From Centrapalus pauciflorus (taxonomy: Eukaryota > Streptophyta > Magnoliopsida > Asterales > Asteraceae), in assembly GCA_020465985.1 (NCBI GenBank), contig JAANYP010002658.1, positions 310,001-374,000 on the forward strand: a stretch of 64,000 nt of DNA. Direction: 5' to 3'. Position 1 is the first letter of the stretch, and every line of letters starts with the position of its first letter. The notes under the pieces were generated by a model, which had not been told where the DNA came from, made no database searches, and saw only the letters and a program-made list of their open reading frames with translations. Of this stretch, positions 1-12,660 are shown piece after piece. The position numbers and the translations under genes were made by a program.

Positions 1-2244
1 GGATGTGTTTCAAGACGGTTGTTGTTGGTGCGATTGTGGTTTTTTATGTTGGCCAGCTGCGACCGGAGGTGATGACCGGTGTGGTGGTTGATGAACATAA
101 ACAAAAAGAACAACAAAAGAAAATATATAACTTACAAAAGAAAGAAACAAAAAAATATAAACTATTTAAAAAATATCACACAAATGGTCACAGAAATGAT
201 ATTTGACAAAAATACCTTTGTGACTTAACCGGTTTAATAGTCCTATTTGATGGCAGAATCCATTCGTGTGAAGATTTGGGGTTTAAGTAATTTTGCTGTA
301 AAAAGAAACTACGATGAACGAAAAGTCAAAAACCATAACTATATGGGCCATTTGTATAATTTACTCTTATATTTATAATGCATATAAATGAATCGTGAAT
401 GACTTGTATTATATAGTTGTATCTATCAAATTTAAAAGCCTAACATCATGGCCGGCCATTATTGTTAGACATTAAAGATTCCTACTTTCTAGTTTCTATT
501 TTGTAAGCTCATGTGATATGTCCAAATGAGGTTCAGAGATGTGATATGTAAGTGAGAGATTAAGATTTGAATTTTAAGTGAAGAAAGTAAGTATTGTGAC
601 AAATGAGTAGTTTAGAAGTAGAAGTAGGATAGTTTGTCGTTAAAAAAAATGTGTTATGTCCAAAAATAATTGTTACGGTTTTTGTTAATAATTATAATTT
701 TTTTTATATCTTATTATATACACATACATTTATCAAATCTAATAAGCCAATGACATTTCCCACCTTTTCGTTGGTTTTTCTCTTTTTAATTTTTAATTTT
801 TAAATTTTTCATAACACACTATTATCTTATTGTTATTATTTATTTAGCCCTTTTATTTTAATAAATTTTTGTGTAGTCATCTTTTAACATTTATTATTAC
901 AACATTTTCTTAGACACTTAAAATTATGATTTTAGTTATACTTATGTTTGAAGTTGTCTTTTGAAACTATTATGTTATGTTTAATTGTATGAAAAAGACT
1001 TTATTATTCAAATGCATAATACAAAATTCTAATTGAATTTATTTTATAATTAAAATGTCACTATTTATTATTTAGATTTTTTATTAAATATGATCATGTA
1101 TAACATTGAACATTACTATTATTAGTTTATTACAACATTTTCTTACACAATTAAAATTATGATTTTAATTATACTTATGTATGGAATTGTTTTTCGAAAC
1201 TATTATGTTATGTTAATTTAGTATATCATTAATTTAATATTTTTTAAATTTTTATACATTTTGATTTTTATATATTATTGAATTTAGTTAATAATTTTTG
1301 TTTGATTTAACTGCTCATAATAATTTAGAAAATTTATAAATTGATATTAAAAATAGATATATTACTTTATATAGTTTCTGTTTTGTAAATTCATTATATT
1401 GAGTGATTTTTATTAATATAAAGTTACTTTTAATTTTCTTTTAGACTCTATTTGTTTTAGTGAAAATTGATTTTATTTTTGTATTTGATTTAACATTTTA
1501 TTGATTGGCATTATTTAATGGAATATAAACCTCAACTTAATATTCTTTTAATTTATTACAGTTTTGATACATTTTTTATTTTAGTTACTTTTATTTTTTT
1601 TAAATACTAAGTGTATATTAAATCAAGATATGATATTATTTTTTAATTTAGTGTCATGTTTGTTTCAATATGTTTAGTATAGTTTTTATATATTTTTACA
1701 TTTATTTGATTAAAACTTTTAAATTACTAATACTGCAATCTCAAAAAATATTATTCAATAATTCATAGAAAAATATATAGTTTTATCTCGTTGCAACACG
1801 CGGACAATTACTATTTTATTGAATATTTGAATGTCAAATGTAGAAGATGTAAAGTAAAGCATAAAGAGATAAGTGGTAACTTTTGTTACTTATTTATTAA
1901 TATTTATGGATAGATTATGAATTTATAAATATTTATAAATTTTATAGCATAAAAAAGGGAACTAATAATGATGACAAGAAAGAAAAGCTTTTTAGTTGTA
2001 AACGTTAGCTTTTTAACCATAAAGAGGAATGTTGTCCATGTTTCTTTCATCATGTATCAGTACAGTATCATCACCATCCCACATGCAAACCAATCTTTAT
2101 GAGTTGTTATTATATTTTATGTTTCTTTTAAGTTTTAATTTTGGGGTGAATTTTATATGTAAACTTGTTAGATGAAGAAACTACTAAACTTCAAAAAAAA
2201 GAAAAAAAAAAAAATACTTATGCTGAAATTAAAATTAGGACATT
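1..2244. other. AT-rich non-coding DNA
   Basis: I see no supportable gene here. The first 100 bases are less AT-rich and hold a 67-codon open frame with no recognisable domain; this could be the tail of a feature lying left of the window. From about 650 to 1800 the sequence is almost pure A/T with frequent stops. Around 541-650 a stretch ending in an A-run resembles 27180-27283, which suggests a short retroposed repeat (SINE-like), but the pair is short and diverged. Confidence 0.5.
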
Positions 2245-2407
2245 GTTATATGTACACCTCATTTTTAATTTTTACTAATTACACACTTTCTTACTCACAT
2301 GACTTTTGTTAATGACGTGAGACCCAATTATTAAAAGTTAATCTACTCTCACATTAAAAAAAGAATGTGTGATTAACAATTGAGGGAGTGCACATATAGA
2401 ATTATCC
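2245..2407 (+). mobile_element. MITE family I, copy 1
   Basis: This is a repeat of about 165 bp whose reverse complement recurs at 4926-5080 with roughly 85% similarity by eye. The ends are weakly inverted (TATGTACACC at the left, GTGCACATATA at the right). There is no coding capacity. The superfamily is not assigned because I found no clear target duplication. Confidence 0.6.
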
Positions 2408-2977
2408 TAACATCACGAATCAGTAACAAAAATTCACATATTCCATTCACCTCTATGCTTATTCATACTCATATCAACCTCCATATTCAAATGACATTTT
2501 ACAATTTAGAAAACCCAAAAATTGTATATTTTATATATTGATTTTGTATGTTTTTTTACGGCTTAACCATATGATAATTTAAATATGATTATACAAAAAT
2601 ATAAAAAATATTTTTAAGAGTATCTACTATACTTTGTGAAACAAATGGTACTTGTACATATGGTTCAAGGGACAACTTTTAAAAATCTTGTACACCCAAT
2701 CCATTTTATAAATGATTTTTATTCAAGTTTTTTTAATTAATGATCGTACATTTACCGTAAACCAACTTAGAATTTAAAGCTAAATTGTCAATACAAATTG
2801 TATCTTATGTACGTATATATACATATAACACATGTATATATATCTTATGCACATGTGCATATGGGTTTTTGAATCTAAATTGTTATTCATTAAATCGTGT
2901 ATGTACAGTGACGACTCCTCCAAAATTTCAACCAGAGAGTATCAAAACATATTAATTAGTACTTCCGAATAAAGTTC

Positions 2978-3290
2978 TTACAATTGTTTACAACTATGAA
3001 AACAATCTAAATTCATATCATTACTAACACTATCAAACACATCTTTTTTAATACACGACACTAGACAATCAATTAAAACTTGGCCTCCCATTTTGTTTCT
3101 TAAATAAGTTTTTATCAACTTGACTGCGAAAGATGATTGCTTCATGGTGGATGTCGCCATAGGCAAAATCAATGCCAACCTCAAAAGAAGATATACCAAT
3201 TAATGGATAAATTTGGTGTTTTCTAGTTTTAACCATCTTCTTGTCATGGGCAAAATCAATGCCGACCCTTGATATCACTTTGTTAGAACG
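2978..3290 (-). pseudogene. hAT transposase C-terminal (dimerisation) fragment
   Basis: The minus strand encodes about 73 residues that read like the end of plant hAT transposases of the TTF-zinc-finger/ZMYM1-like type: MVYLLLRLALILPMATST, then KLIKTYLRNKMG, DCLVSCI and DVFDSVSND. This is the Dimer_Tnp_hAT region, normally preceded by a catalytic domain of several hundred residues. Just upstream the motif KKMVKTRKHQIYPLI continues the match in another frame, so there is a frameshift near 3199. A short internal repeat (GGCAAAATCAATGCC at about 3161-3176 and 3248-3263) may reflect the damage. No catalytic domain, N-terminal zinc finger or terminal repeats could be found. It is a dead relic. Confidence 0.7.
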
Positions 3291-4925
3291 AATGAATTCG
3301 AGGTTCGTAAGGCCCTTTTGTGCAAGTATGTTCTTTTAAACTTATCATGTTGATTTTCGTGATAGACTTCCAATGGTGGTCATTTTACGAGATCAGCAGG
3401 TAATATATTTAAATCGATTTTCATATACTTTGAAAGTGTAGGTTTATCATTATCCCGTTTCTAATAGTAAATTAAAAGAGCTTCCTTTTTTATTGAAAAA
3501 TTATGCATTATATACGTGTAATAAACATTTATAGGTCTGCAACGATTGTCAAGCAATGGTACTCCCCGCAACGTTTTTTATACGGCTTCAAGATTTTTAG
3601 ATTAGTTGGACTTGGACCGAAGATATATGGGCTAAGAGGTGTCCTATAATTATGAAAAGAGGCATCTAAGTATTAAATATTATTCAAATGGGCTACATAA
3701 AAACTTTAGTTCTAAGCGGTGTCATAGTACACCCTTAGCAAATATAAATAAAAGATCGAAGTTAAAACAAAATTAGTTATATGATATTGTTATAAGTTAA
3801 TCTGTCACAACTCACAACCTTCATCTAGAGTTTAGTTTAAAAAGCTAATTAGAGTATTGAAACATATTCTTGTCTTTATTTGTTTTTTTGCTAGAAGACC
3901 TTTTTGGGTCATATGTCTGCAACCGGAAAGTAAATATTACTGAAGATCGTTTGTTTTCGAAAAAACAAAAGACATTTTCAGACCTTTTAATTGCTTTTAT
4001 CTTGCGAACAAAATAGTTGTCTTCCAAAAGAAAAAGACCTTCTCCATGAAACCCTAGCCTCCGCCTACCCCACGTCGTCGCCTTGTTCCTCATCGCCTAC
4101 CCCACACCGTCGCCGCCTCCGCCTCCGCGCCGTCGCCCGCCTTTGCGCGGTCGCCGCCTTCGCCTCCGCGCCGTCGCCCCTTCGCCTCTGCGCCGTCGTC
4201 TCCAGGCCTCTCTCTCTCTCTCTCTCTAGATACAGTGCTGGTGTTTAAAACTCGATGCTCAGTCAATAGTCAAGTTTTTCCTTGTTGTTTTTAAATTTTA
4301 TGATGCAAGAAATCATACTGGTTCGATGTTTCAGTATAGGATCTTGGTATTGCTACTATGACAATTTTATTTTATTTTTTTATTGTAATGAGTAAAAGAT
4401 TCGATTATGTTATATAAATAGTTTTATATAATTTGGATTTGTATTTAATTTGTTTTTATATTTATAAAACTATTGTATTACAACTAAAAAGACAATTTTT
4501 CTAATGTAAAAAACAAATGGTCTTCTTTATTTAGCTTGAAGAACTTTATATCATCTTTTCTTCTGAAGACCTTCGCACACATGAAAAAAGATTTTCTAGC
4601 TATAACGTCTTAAAAAACAAACGGCATCTAAGAGTATATGTTTTCAGAAGTATATGAAAAATATTGTTTACCAAACTTGACTTTACTGTACATTTGGTAC
4701 GCTAAAGGCTAAAATCAAAAGAATGTAATCACGTGTGGTTTACAAGTTTTTGTATCACAATAATTCATATAGAATGAATAAAGAATTGCTTTTAATGTAA
4801 ATTTAATTTTTATCATTTTCGTATCAAAATGGCAAGACTAAAAAACATTAAACATTAAAGAAAACTGAACTTATATTTTTTTATTTTCCATTCATTTTCC
4901 ATGTTAATTTTAATTACCATTATAA
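3291..4925. other. non-coding, with a GC-rich island at about 4040-4230
   Basis: No gene is supported. Positions 4040-4230 form a GC-rich, low-complexity island made of repeated GCCGCC/CGTCGCC units ending in a (TC)n run; its 85-codon open frame is repeat translation. The island is loosely bracketed by motifs of the type GTTTGTTTT (near 3949) and its complement (near 4613), so it may be filler inside a degenerate foldback transposon. I could not define its ends. Confidence 0.35.
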
Positions 4926-5080
4926 TTCTATATGCACACCCCCAATTGCTAATCACATACCCTCCTTCTTAATATGAGAGAAGATTAACTTTTAATCATT
5001 GAGTCTAATGTCGTTAACAAAAATCATGTGAGTAAAAGGGTATGCGGTTAGTAAAAATTAAAAAGAATGGTGTGTACTTA
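4926..5080 (-). mobile_element. MITE family I, copy 2 (inverted)
   Basis: This is the reverse-complement relative of 2245-2407. Its right end abuts the Harbinger-type MITE that starts at 5081, so the younger element probably inserted into or beside its terminus. Confidence 0.6.
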
Positions 5081-5367
5081 GGGGGCGTTTGGTTCGCAGA
5101 TTTCTTAGGATTCACTGAGATTTGCTTTTAAAATCCTGTTTTTGGTTCACAGATTTCAGTTTAAAATCCTAGGATTTCAAAAATCTCTTCCTTTGTAATT
5201 TAAAAACCCAGCCTCCCCTAGGATTTTAAATCCCAGTTACCTTGCAATTTTCAGATTAGTAAATTTTTTCTATAAGATAATTCAGATTCCTTTGCAAATG
5301 CTGCATAATACAAATCCTTTGAGAAAAATGCAAATCCCAGAGAAAAAAAACTGCGAACCAAACCCCC
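5081..5367. mobile_element. Tourist-like (PIF/Harbinger) MITE
   Basis: The 287-bp element begins GGGGGCGTTTGGTTCGCAG and ends with the inverted form CTGCGAACCAAACCCCC. It is flanked by a 3-bp TTA duplication (5078-5080 and 5368-5370), as expected for PIF/Harbinger. Related pieces occur at 34221-34503 and 46990-47123, and a fragment at about 28819-28900. No transposase is encoded. Confidence 0.8.
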
Positions 5368-5370
5368 TTA

Positions 5371-6030
5371 GTTATTTCACAATGCCCCTTAATAATATTC
5401 TAGATAGCAATGCCCCTTAATAATATGGAAAGAAAATGACAATTATTTCACAATTAAAAAAAGGCACCACTTTTAGTAGTGTAAAGATGGATACATACCC
5501 GAATAGGTTGCAACAGCCAACAGGTTAGTTGGTCAAATTAGCTTACTTTCATTGAGTTTCAAATATTCAGTATTCTAAAAACGAAATAATCTAAGGTTTT
5601 TTTTTACCTTCTCAAACCATGAAACATTCAAAATTGCGTTTCAAATAGAAGCTAACATTTATAAAAATTAATCTATATTTCCAGACAATTGTAAGATGCT
5701 ATTTCTGATCATAAGTTTCAATAACGAAATGAACAGAAAATGGAAACAACATTAGGAACTGTGACGCTTCCAAGGGAAAAGCTATAGACAATTTCAAGAT
5801 TCAGCAATTAGAAGCAGAAGATCCACATTTAATTCAGATAGATAAAGTCAAACAAACAATAGTCAAAGCTCATCACTATGACAATGGGATACATAAACTA
5901 ACCATAGGATAGAAGCAGTATGATTAACAAACAAATTAAACCCAAATAATTGAAGCCATTTCATATGCATCCCTTTTAGAATACTGTCTGAACATAGCTT
6001 TAAATTCCAAAAACCACTGTTTGCGGCGAT
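5371..6030. other. intergenic DNA downstream of ECR
   Basis: No gene seen. It includes a short direct repeat (CAATGCCCCTTAATAATA at about 5382 and 5409). The last part should hold the ECR 3' UTR and polyadenylation region, since transcription runs leftward. Confidence 0.5.
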
Positions 6031-8516
6031 CTAAAGAAACGGGGGCAGTATTACCCATCTGCGAGGATACTTAGCTCTTCCGTCTTTACCGTCAAATAGC
6101 TGCCAAGAGAGGATAAAAACAATAAGAAATCAAAGAGAAGAAAAAAGCACCTAGCCTGTATAGAAATAGGTATATAACCGAATGATTAATCTATATTATA
6201 ATGAAAAATAAGAGTACAGTGATATGATTTAGAGAAGCTAACAAAGGCCCTATATATAGATTAAGTAACCCTAAAACACGCAAACCCTAAAAGCCCAAAG
6301 ACTTAATGGGCCTAACATTATTATAACCCTAATAGCCTGAACAGATCCTAGGCTAATGTATTGTTCTCTACATCGATACACAGAAAACATACCTCTAAAA
6401 TGAAAAATATCAAGTATTTTTAGTACCTTTCGCAGACGGCGATGCTTAGCGAGGGCCCAATTAGTCATTATCGAAGCAGCAACTACGAGAAAGATATAAC
6501 CTGCAACAGTTTGTGTTGCTATATTGAAGCCCAGCCACTGATAAATCTCAGTCGTGTAATTTGCACAAGTCACAATGTTGAACAGAAAACCACGAGGAAT
6601 TTGGTATCCTCCTTTCCCATTTGGGTTCCGAAGATTTCTCAGTATGACGTGGCAATACAAGTTTGCAGCTTGCATAACCAACCCAAATCCAAATCCAATC
6701 TTCATTTGGAGCTCACTAACAGGTACATATAGTGGGTGGTTCACATAGTAAGCAATATAGCAGCCAAACGTCCAGTAATAAGCACAGTTTCGAAAGACAT
6801 TTGAAAGTGGTGAGGTTGCATGGCTAAAACGGTGCACAAAGAAAGTTTCCATGATTCGTTTGAAGTAGTGTAGGCACCAGTAATATAAGGCGTAAGTCTG
6901 AACGGGATGAATAACTCGCTCGGTTTTGAATCCAAGAAACTGATACACGGGGAAATAGTAGAAGACAGGGTAGAGGAAGAGTGGGCCCAAGTACTCAAAA
7001 AAGAAAAGTGTACGGTATGATACTTGTGGGCCTAAGTCCTTAAACACTACAGTTATGCTATCGGAGTTTCCATTAGTATACTCTTTCAGGCATTTCTTGT
7101 ACTGAAGTACAATCGGCTTCCCCTTTGATTGAGGTGGGAGGGGAAGTGTTAAGCGCTGTCTAGAAGGGTAGTATTTCCTGACTGTTAACAGAAGGTGCAC
7201 ATGTCATTAAAACCACGGAGTTAATCTTGTAAAAAATTGGTCTGCAAATACTAACTTAACAATCATGGTCATTATTCGAGGGCAACATATGCACATACCA
7301 AATCATTCTCCTTAGATGATAGAACCAATCATTAATTATGTCAACATTATATACAAATTACAGAAGCATATCGATTTGGTAATCAAGAATACAGAACTTG
7401 TGGAATAGGATTCCAAGAAATTTGGTTTGGAAAATAAATCATTTGCAATTGTAAGCAACACAAACACTATGCATCAAGAATCTAAGCCATATAGCTCATG
7501 CATACAAAGAAACTTGAGGATCATAATTCGTTAGAAACATGAAGAAGTAAAAAGATGGCTAGAATGAGAAGTTCCTTCTTTACAAACACATGTTGATGTT
7601 GCAGAAAAAGTTTTCAAAAGAGCACCTACATCGAGTATCATCATTAAATCTAAAGCACATAAACATAACACGATCGGGCATATCATCTGTCGGTCACAAA
7701 CATAAACAGGTATTTTAACATTTTCATATTTTTGGTTTATATAACTTCAATCATTTTGACAGGTCCCTCTACATTCTTCATTTTAAAGGCAATCTTTGTT
7801 TCTAATCGCATCAAATGTTTCTACTTGCATCAAATAAGTACGATCCACGATCCTATCTTCATTGTTGATGCCATATCCAAATTGTCACAAAAACTTGTCA
7901 ACAGGCAAGTTAACATAAAAGAGAAACACTCCTTCGCTCCACAAAAGGTTGCATCTTATTTTCTTGGTGCCTCTCAAGTCTTTATAATCATATCGATTTT
8001 GTTGTAACTTTTAACACAAACATTGTCATATCAGCAGTAGAAGTCATATCCCTAACTCAAATTTGCAAATTTTCCACCACAAAGCAAACAGCTTAAGATT
8101 TCTGTTCCCAAATTCTAACAATATTAATTGACAAGCATCATAAACATCCATGGATATATCAGGTCATCTCCAATAATAGAAAGTGTTGCAGTTGGAATTA
8201 TCAATTTGAAGTTGCGGAATAGCCGTTTGAAGACTCAAAATGCAAAACTTATTCACATACAAAACAAAGATTTTATCCACAAAGAACTTACTTCGCTGAT
8301 GAATTGCCTCCTGCAAATCAGCGACAGTAGCCTGCAAGAACACATCCGAACATAAAAATATAAAAAAGTAGCAAACATAAAACCCTAAAAATTCATAAAT
8401 CTGAAAAAAAAAAAATCACAGTAAAGCTAAAAGAAAATTGAACTCACATCGCTGTCAAGAACAAGACCACCGTTGATTAATTCTCTACCGCTCCGGGTAG
8501 TAACAGTTACCTTCAT
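6031..8516 (-). CDS. ECR (CER10): very-long-chain trans-2-enoyl-CoA reductase, 4 exons
   Basis: This enzyme performs the last step of the ER fatty-acid elongase cycle, reducing trans-2-enoyl-CoA with NADPH to give very-long-chain acyl-CoAs for waxes, sphingolipids and storage lipids. Exons on the minus strand are 8516-8448 (ATG, MKVTVTTRSG), 8331-8292, 7181-6427 and 6099-6031 (stop TAG), all with GT/AG borders. They total 933 nt, or 310 aa, which is the length of the Arabidopsis protein. The N-terminal 85 or so residues are ubiquitin-like. The rest is a multi-pass membrane domain of the steroid 5-alpha-reductase type, with QVSYRTLFFFEYLGP, HPVQTYALYYW, a Lys-Arg pair at about 144-145 (HYFKRI, where active-site residues are reported), FVHRFSHATSP, GYQIPRGFLFNIVTCANY and the C-terminus YPRRWVILPPFL. 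No frameshift or stop was seen, so it is likely functional. The open frame reading beyond 6427 is intron 3. Confidence 0.93.
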
Positions 8517-8984
8517 TGTTTACGGCGATTGATTTGAAACCAAACTAGCTTTTGAGCTAGTGAAAAAGAAACGGAGAAAACAATGGTAGTTGGAATCGTA
8601 GAGAAATGGAATTAATAGAAGGGAAATGTGGAATTATAGATACAAGGCAAATATGGGTAAAAACTAAAACCTAAAAAGTAGGATGTGGAGTTTATAGATG
8701 AGCTAATTAAAGCTTGAAGGTAGAATGCGATGGATTTCAATGGCGTCTGGTTGGAGTAGATGAGCAAAGAGTAGCTGTTAGTTAAACAACCTATTCGTGC
8801 ATTTATGGTACACCACCTTTATTAAGGTAAGAACAGGCCCATGTACTTTTAGTTTTTGTCATTTTTCTCCACCAACTTTTACTTTTTGTTGATTCGCCCT
8901 TTTATTTTGTTGATTCACACAAGTTGTTGAAATTTGGCTTTCTAATCAAAGAGTTCACAAAAGTACCAAGGATTTCAAAATGAT
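8517..8984. promoter_or_regulatory. 5' flank of ECR
   Basis: This is the upstream region of the leftward ECR gene and should hold its 5' UTR and promoter. I see no confident TATA box. It is less AT-rich than the DNA to its right, and repeat sequence begins about 470 bp upstream of the ATG. Confidence 0.4.
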
Positions 8985-9375
8985 AATGATACCAAATAGC
9001 TATGTACTTTTAAATTTGTTTACATTTATGTAGTGTACTTTTATTTGTGCACATTTGGTGGTCAAACTTTTAAAAGTGTTTCAATTAGGTAGTTGTGTGA
9101 CCTAATGACCGGTACAACAGGTTACAATGATTAGTCAAACTTTTTTTTTGTACACATTTATGTAGTGTACTTATTCTTTTGTACATATTTGGTAGTCAAA
9201 CTTTTGAAAAATGTTTCAATTAGCTAGTTGAGTGAGTTGATGTTACTGGTCATCAGGTCACCCAATTACCTAATTGAAACACTTTTACAAGTACACTACA
9301 TTAATGTGCACAAAAAAGTTAACTACATTAATGTGTAAAAAACTCAAATATACATAGCTATTTGGTGTCATTTTC
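8985..9375. repeat. foldback repeat with an internal direct repeat
   Basis: The outer arms are inverted: AAATGATAATGATACCAAATAGCTATG on the left reads back as CATAGCTATTTGGTGTCATTTTCCCATTTT on the right, with mismatches. Inside, a unit built on ATTTATGTAGTGTAC followed by GGTCAAACTTTT and GTTTCAATTAG occurs twice in direct orientation (about 9030 and 9150) and once inverted (about 9265-9335). It is a non-autonomous foldback of unknown family. Confidence 0.55.
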
Positions 9376-9802
9376 CCATTTTAAAACAACAAATCCTAGT
9401 ACAAGCTTTGATTTTTAAGGTATATGATAGTTAGAAATCAGATTTTGACGATGTTTTTGATAAATAATTTTAAAATTTAGTAAGTCATGCGTTCTAATGT
9501 GGTGACCTTTAGATTTATTAATGTAGCTTTTAAATAAATTAATTTCACAAAAAAGAGCTAGCAGCACAACTAGTTGCCGGTTTACTTTCTATTATTTTGT
9601 ATTGACCGATAATTTAATGAAGGTTCAATATATTAAAAAAGAATAGGAGTGTAATTTTTAAAGCAACTAGTTTAAGTAGATGAAGGTGATTATTAGTTAA
9701 CCACACATGATCAGTAATTTTGAGGAGCTTATTTTTAAAATACTTTTAAGTTCAAAAATATGAAATACCATTTTATTTGGAAAGATTTGTTGTTTAATCA
9801 CG
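9376..9802. other. non-coding DNA
   Basis: AT-rich sequence in which I recognise no gene or repeat structure. Confidence 0.4.
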
Positions 9803-10066
9803 CTTCTAGATAGGGGTGTGCAAAAAATCCATAAAACCAAATAACCCGAAAAACCACCCGATTCAAAACCGAATTGGGTTAGTCGGTTTGGGTTAATTGG
9901 GTTCGGGTTTCGGGTTTCGGTTAAAACCGAAAAATAATTTGGTTATTTGGGCGGTTTTGGATTCAATCTTTTTATTTGGGCGGGGCCCGAAAAACCGAAT
10001 AAGATAAAAGAACTCAATATATATTTTCGTTTGGTATGTACATACATATATACACATATATCTATA

Positions 10067-10067
<1 letters not shown>

Positions 10068-10155
<88 letters not shown>
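10068..10155. repeat. (CA)n-(TA)n microsatellite
   Basis: A CA run (about 10068-10100) is followed by an uninterrupted TA run to about 10155. Open frames here are Tyr-Ile repeat translation and not genes. Confidence 0.95.
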
Positions 10156-10164
<9 letters not shown>

Positions 10165-10244
10165 TTGTGTGTGTGTATATACATACCAAACAAAAAAAAT
10201 TTCACAAATATCATACCAGAAAGTTTACCATAGTTCGTACATTA

Positions 10245-10248
<4 letters not shown>

Positions 10249-10323
<75 letters not shown>
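10249..10323. repeat. (TA)n microsatellite, left side of nested foldback
   Basis: An uninterrupted TA run that directly abuts the left end of the foldback at 10324. Confidence 0.95.
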
Positions 10324-10327
<4 letters not shown>

Positions 10328-10567
10328 TGGGTTCAATGGAAAATCTATATGCATCGGAAAACCCGGGAACCACTTTATAGCTATTGGATCAGGTGATGCA
10401 TCACGCAGAAAGTCGATGCATCACCCGGGAATTTGATGCATCACGCGAAAATTTGGTGCATCACGCGGGAAATTTGGTACATCACGCGGAAATTGTGATG
10501 CATTTATGGTGGTGCATGGAGGTTTTCCAAAGTTTTCCGGTGCATGTTGGTTTTCCATTGAACCTCC

Positions 10568-10570
<3 letters not shown>
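10324..10570 (-). mobile_element. TA-embedded foldback, palindrome-repeat family, copy 1
   Basis: This 247-bp element sits exactly between two (TA)n arrays. Its termini are inverted: GGTTCAATGGAAAA at the left and TTTTCCATTGAACC at the right. The interior (10393-10505) holds about five 20-21-bp direct repeats built on GATGCATCACGCG, most of them containing the 10-bp palindrome TGATGCATCA or a one-base variant. Its reverse complement matches the element at 55437-55747, including the subterminal CTCCATGCACCACCATAAAT. It encodes nothing. The location resembles rice Micron MITEs, which sit in TA microsatellites. Confidence 0.75.

Positions 10571-10649
<79 letters not shown>
10571..10649. repeat. 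(TA)n microsatellite, right side of nested foldback
   Basis: An uninterrupted TA run that directly abuts the right end of the foldback at 10570. Confidence 0.95.
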
Positions 10650-10651
<2 letters not shown>

Positions 10652-10843
10652 TGTTTTATTTAATTTGGTTTACCCAAATCCAAACCGCATTACCCGAAAC
10701 CCAATTAACCCAAAAACCATTTAACCCAAATAGTAATGGTTTGGTTTCTGGGTGACTTAGACGATATATCCCAAACCGATTAACCCAAACCGAATAACCC
10801 AAACAACCGAAAAACCACCCAATTAACACCCCTTCTTCTAGAT

Positions 10844-12255
10844 AACGATCGATGTCGATGATTTTGATTTACTTAGGTATTTTTGCATAAATATTTAATT
10901 GTTGTATTTGTTTCATCTTTAATTATTCAATTTATAAAGTAAATAGTCAGAATTTTGGGTTATAAACCAAGAGATCTACTTTTTAACCTTCTTATGTTTA
11001 ATCACTCTATTTACCTTTTTTTCTTGTCGTATTTATTTTGGCCTCCTTTATTAAGAAAAGAGAAAACTAAATCGATAAAACCATGAAACTACAATTATTT
11101 TTATTACTTATTTGTCATTTAATATACTTTCATCTTTTTATCAGATTGTTTAAAATATTCTTTTTATGCATATAAAAATCAAAGTGAATATAAAAAACAA
11201 ATGGACCAAAGTATTAAAAAGAATCAAAGGATAGATTTGTGAAAGTAGGTTTGTTTCTTGTATTCCTATATAAAACTAAATTATGCCACAAAACCATCCA
11301 TATCAGGCAGAACATGTTTATTTCATTTTGTGTGTGCATGTGCACCTTCTTTGATGTGATTGCTTTTAGAAGGGTGCAAAACAAATGGATGTATTGTAAA
11401 CTAATAAGCTGGATTTCGAAAACTAAGCTCTTTGAGTTTGTTTTGTGAAATGTAATTCGACAAAATTAGAATTTAAAATTAACTTGTTTAAAATAATTAA
11501 TGGATTTTTCATCAATTTTTTTTGTTTATAGGAATTTGACATTCCTTCCAACTTATATATGTATTAAATTTTAATTTATACATGAATTAGATTGCAACCT
11601 ACATCCCTAACCGATATTAAAAATTAACTTCTACTTTCTTCACATCCATATTAATAACTAAAATTTAAATTCAATTTCTTCAAATTTCATTCCGTGCACC
11701 AAACGACACCTAACAAAGTGCACTTGTGTTCAATTTGATTTTTTTAATTTTTAAAAATGACCGATCAAATGGTACCAGTAACCGCAGGCCAATTCTAAGC
11801 CTCCATTTGGTTTTGGACCGATAAACATCCCTAATTACTTTAATAATCATATATATAATTCATAATTAGAAAAAAAATCCATATATCACAAGTTTGTTAA
11901 AGCAAATCTGAAAAATCATGCTGAACCTTACATTCTCATTTAGAGTGTCAAAGTCTTAATGTGGGGTGACAATATTGACTCATTCAAGCAAACATGTTGA
12001 ACAAGTTAATGATTAAAAGATAAAAAATGAACATGATTTTGAAATTTTTTTCCGAAAACAATTTGTTTAATATCTTATTTCTAGAATTTTATTTTTTTGA
12101 AAAAAAATAATGTTCAATTTCAGTTTTTTACTATGAATCATTTTGACCATTCCGTCCATTTGACTCGTTTTGTCGAAATTGTCACCTTTTAGCTTATTTA
12201 TTAGATGTTCCATTCAAAGTGAAAAGAAAAAAAAACATATATATACTTACATACA
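10844..12255. other. non-coding DNA
   Basis: AT-rich, with no gene or repeat that I can support. The longest open frames (about 70 codons) have no recognisable composition or domain. Confidence 0.45.
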
Positions 12256-12660
12256 CACATATATAAAGGAGAACCATTGTAAACAAATTATCGTTATAAA
12301 CGTTGTGAACAAATAAAAAAGTTACATATAAGCATTCATATATACCAGCAAGTATTGTTACAAGATTCATATGATTCGAATGGTTCATATAAGTGTTCAC
12401 AACAACATCCACAAATTCAAAATGTTCATAGCAGTGTTTGTATCAATATTAATAGGATTTAACATTATTCATAGGATCCTACAAATATACAGGATTAGAC
12501 AAAATTCATAGAATCTAAAAAGATCCATAGATTAATAGAATAGTTTGGTATTATACGCAATAAGATGCATAGGATTCAAAGCCATTTTGTGGCTGTTCAC
12601 AACGAATAAAGTGTTAACAAAAAATCATTTGTGTGTGTCTAGGGTTCAAGTGATTGACAT
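12256..12660. repeat. repeat family III, copy 1
   Basis: Built on GTAAACAAATTATCG, GTTGTGAACAAATAAA and iterated AAGATTCATATGATTC / GGTTCATA motifs. Related copies occur at 26425-26690 and 29222-29369. It has no coding capacity, and I cannot name a superfamily. Confidence 0.55.

Larger units (their letters stand above)
9812..10834. mobile_element. MULE-type foldback element with 9-bp TSD
   Basis: The ends are AGGGGTGT on the left and ACACCCCTT on the right, with long subterminal inverted tracts of AACCGAAAAACCACCC-type repeats. The 9-bp sequence CTTCTAGAT flanks both ends (9803-9811 and 10835-10843), as expected for a Mutator-like element. The centre is filled by (CA)n/(TA)n arrays and a nested foldback (10324-10570). 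There is no transposase. Confidence 0.75.

Noticed and set aside
3..206. 67-codon frame at the left edge
   Set aside because: Only the first 30 residues have non-AT-biased codons and no motif is visible; cannot be called a gene without sequence to the left.
6442..6998. Plus- and minus-strand frames overlapping ECR exon 3
   Set aside because: Shadows of the ECR coding exon, which has clear family identity.
10393..10505. Possible CRISPR-like direct repeats (also 55533-55676)
   Set aside because: Units are head-to-tail without unique spacers, inside a plant transposon; not a CRISPR array.
9893..10755. Several Tyr-Ile and Cys-Val repeat open frames (also at 28073, 29778, 42632, 55660, 57045)
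   Set aside because: Microsatellite translation of (TA)n and (CA)n arrays.
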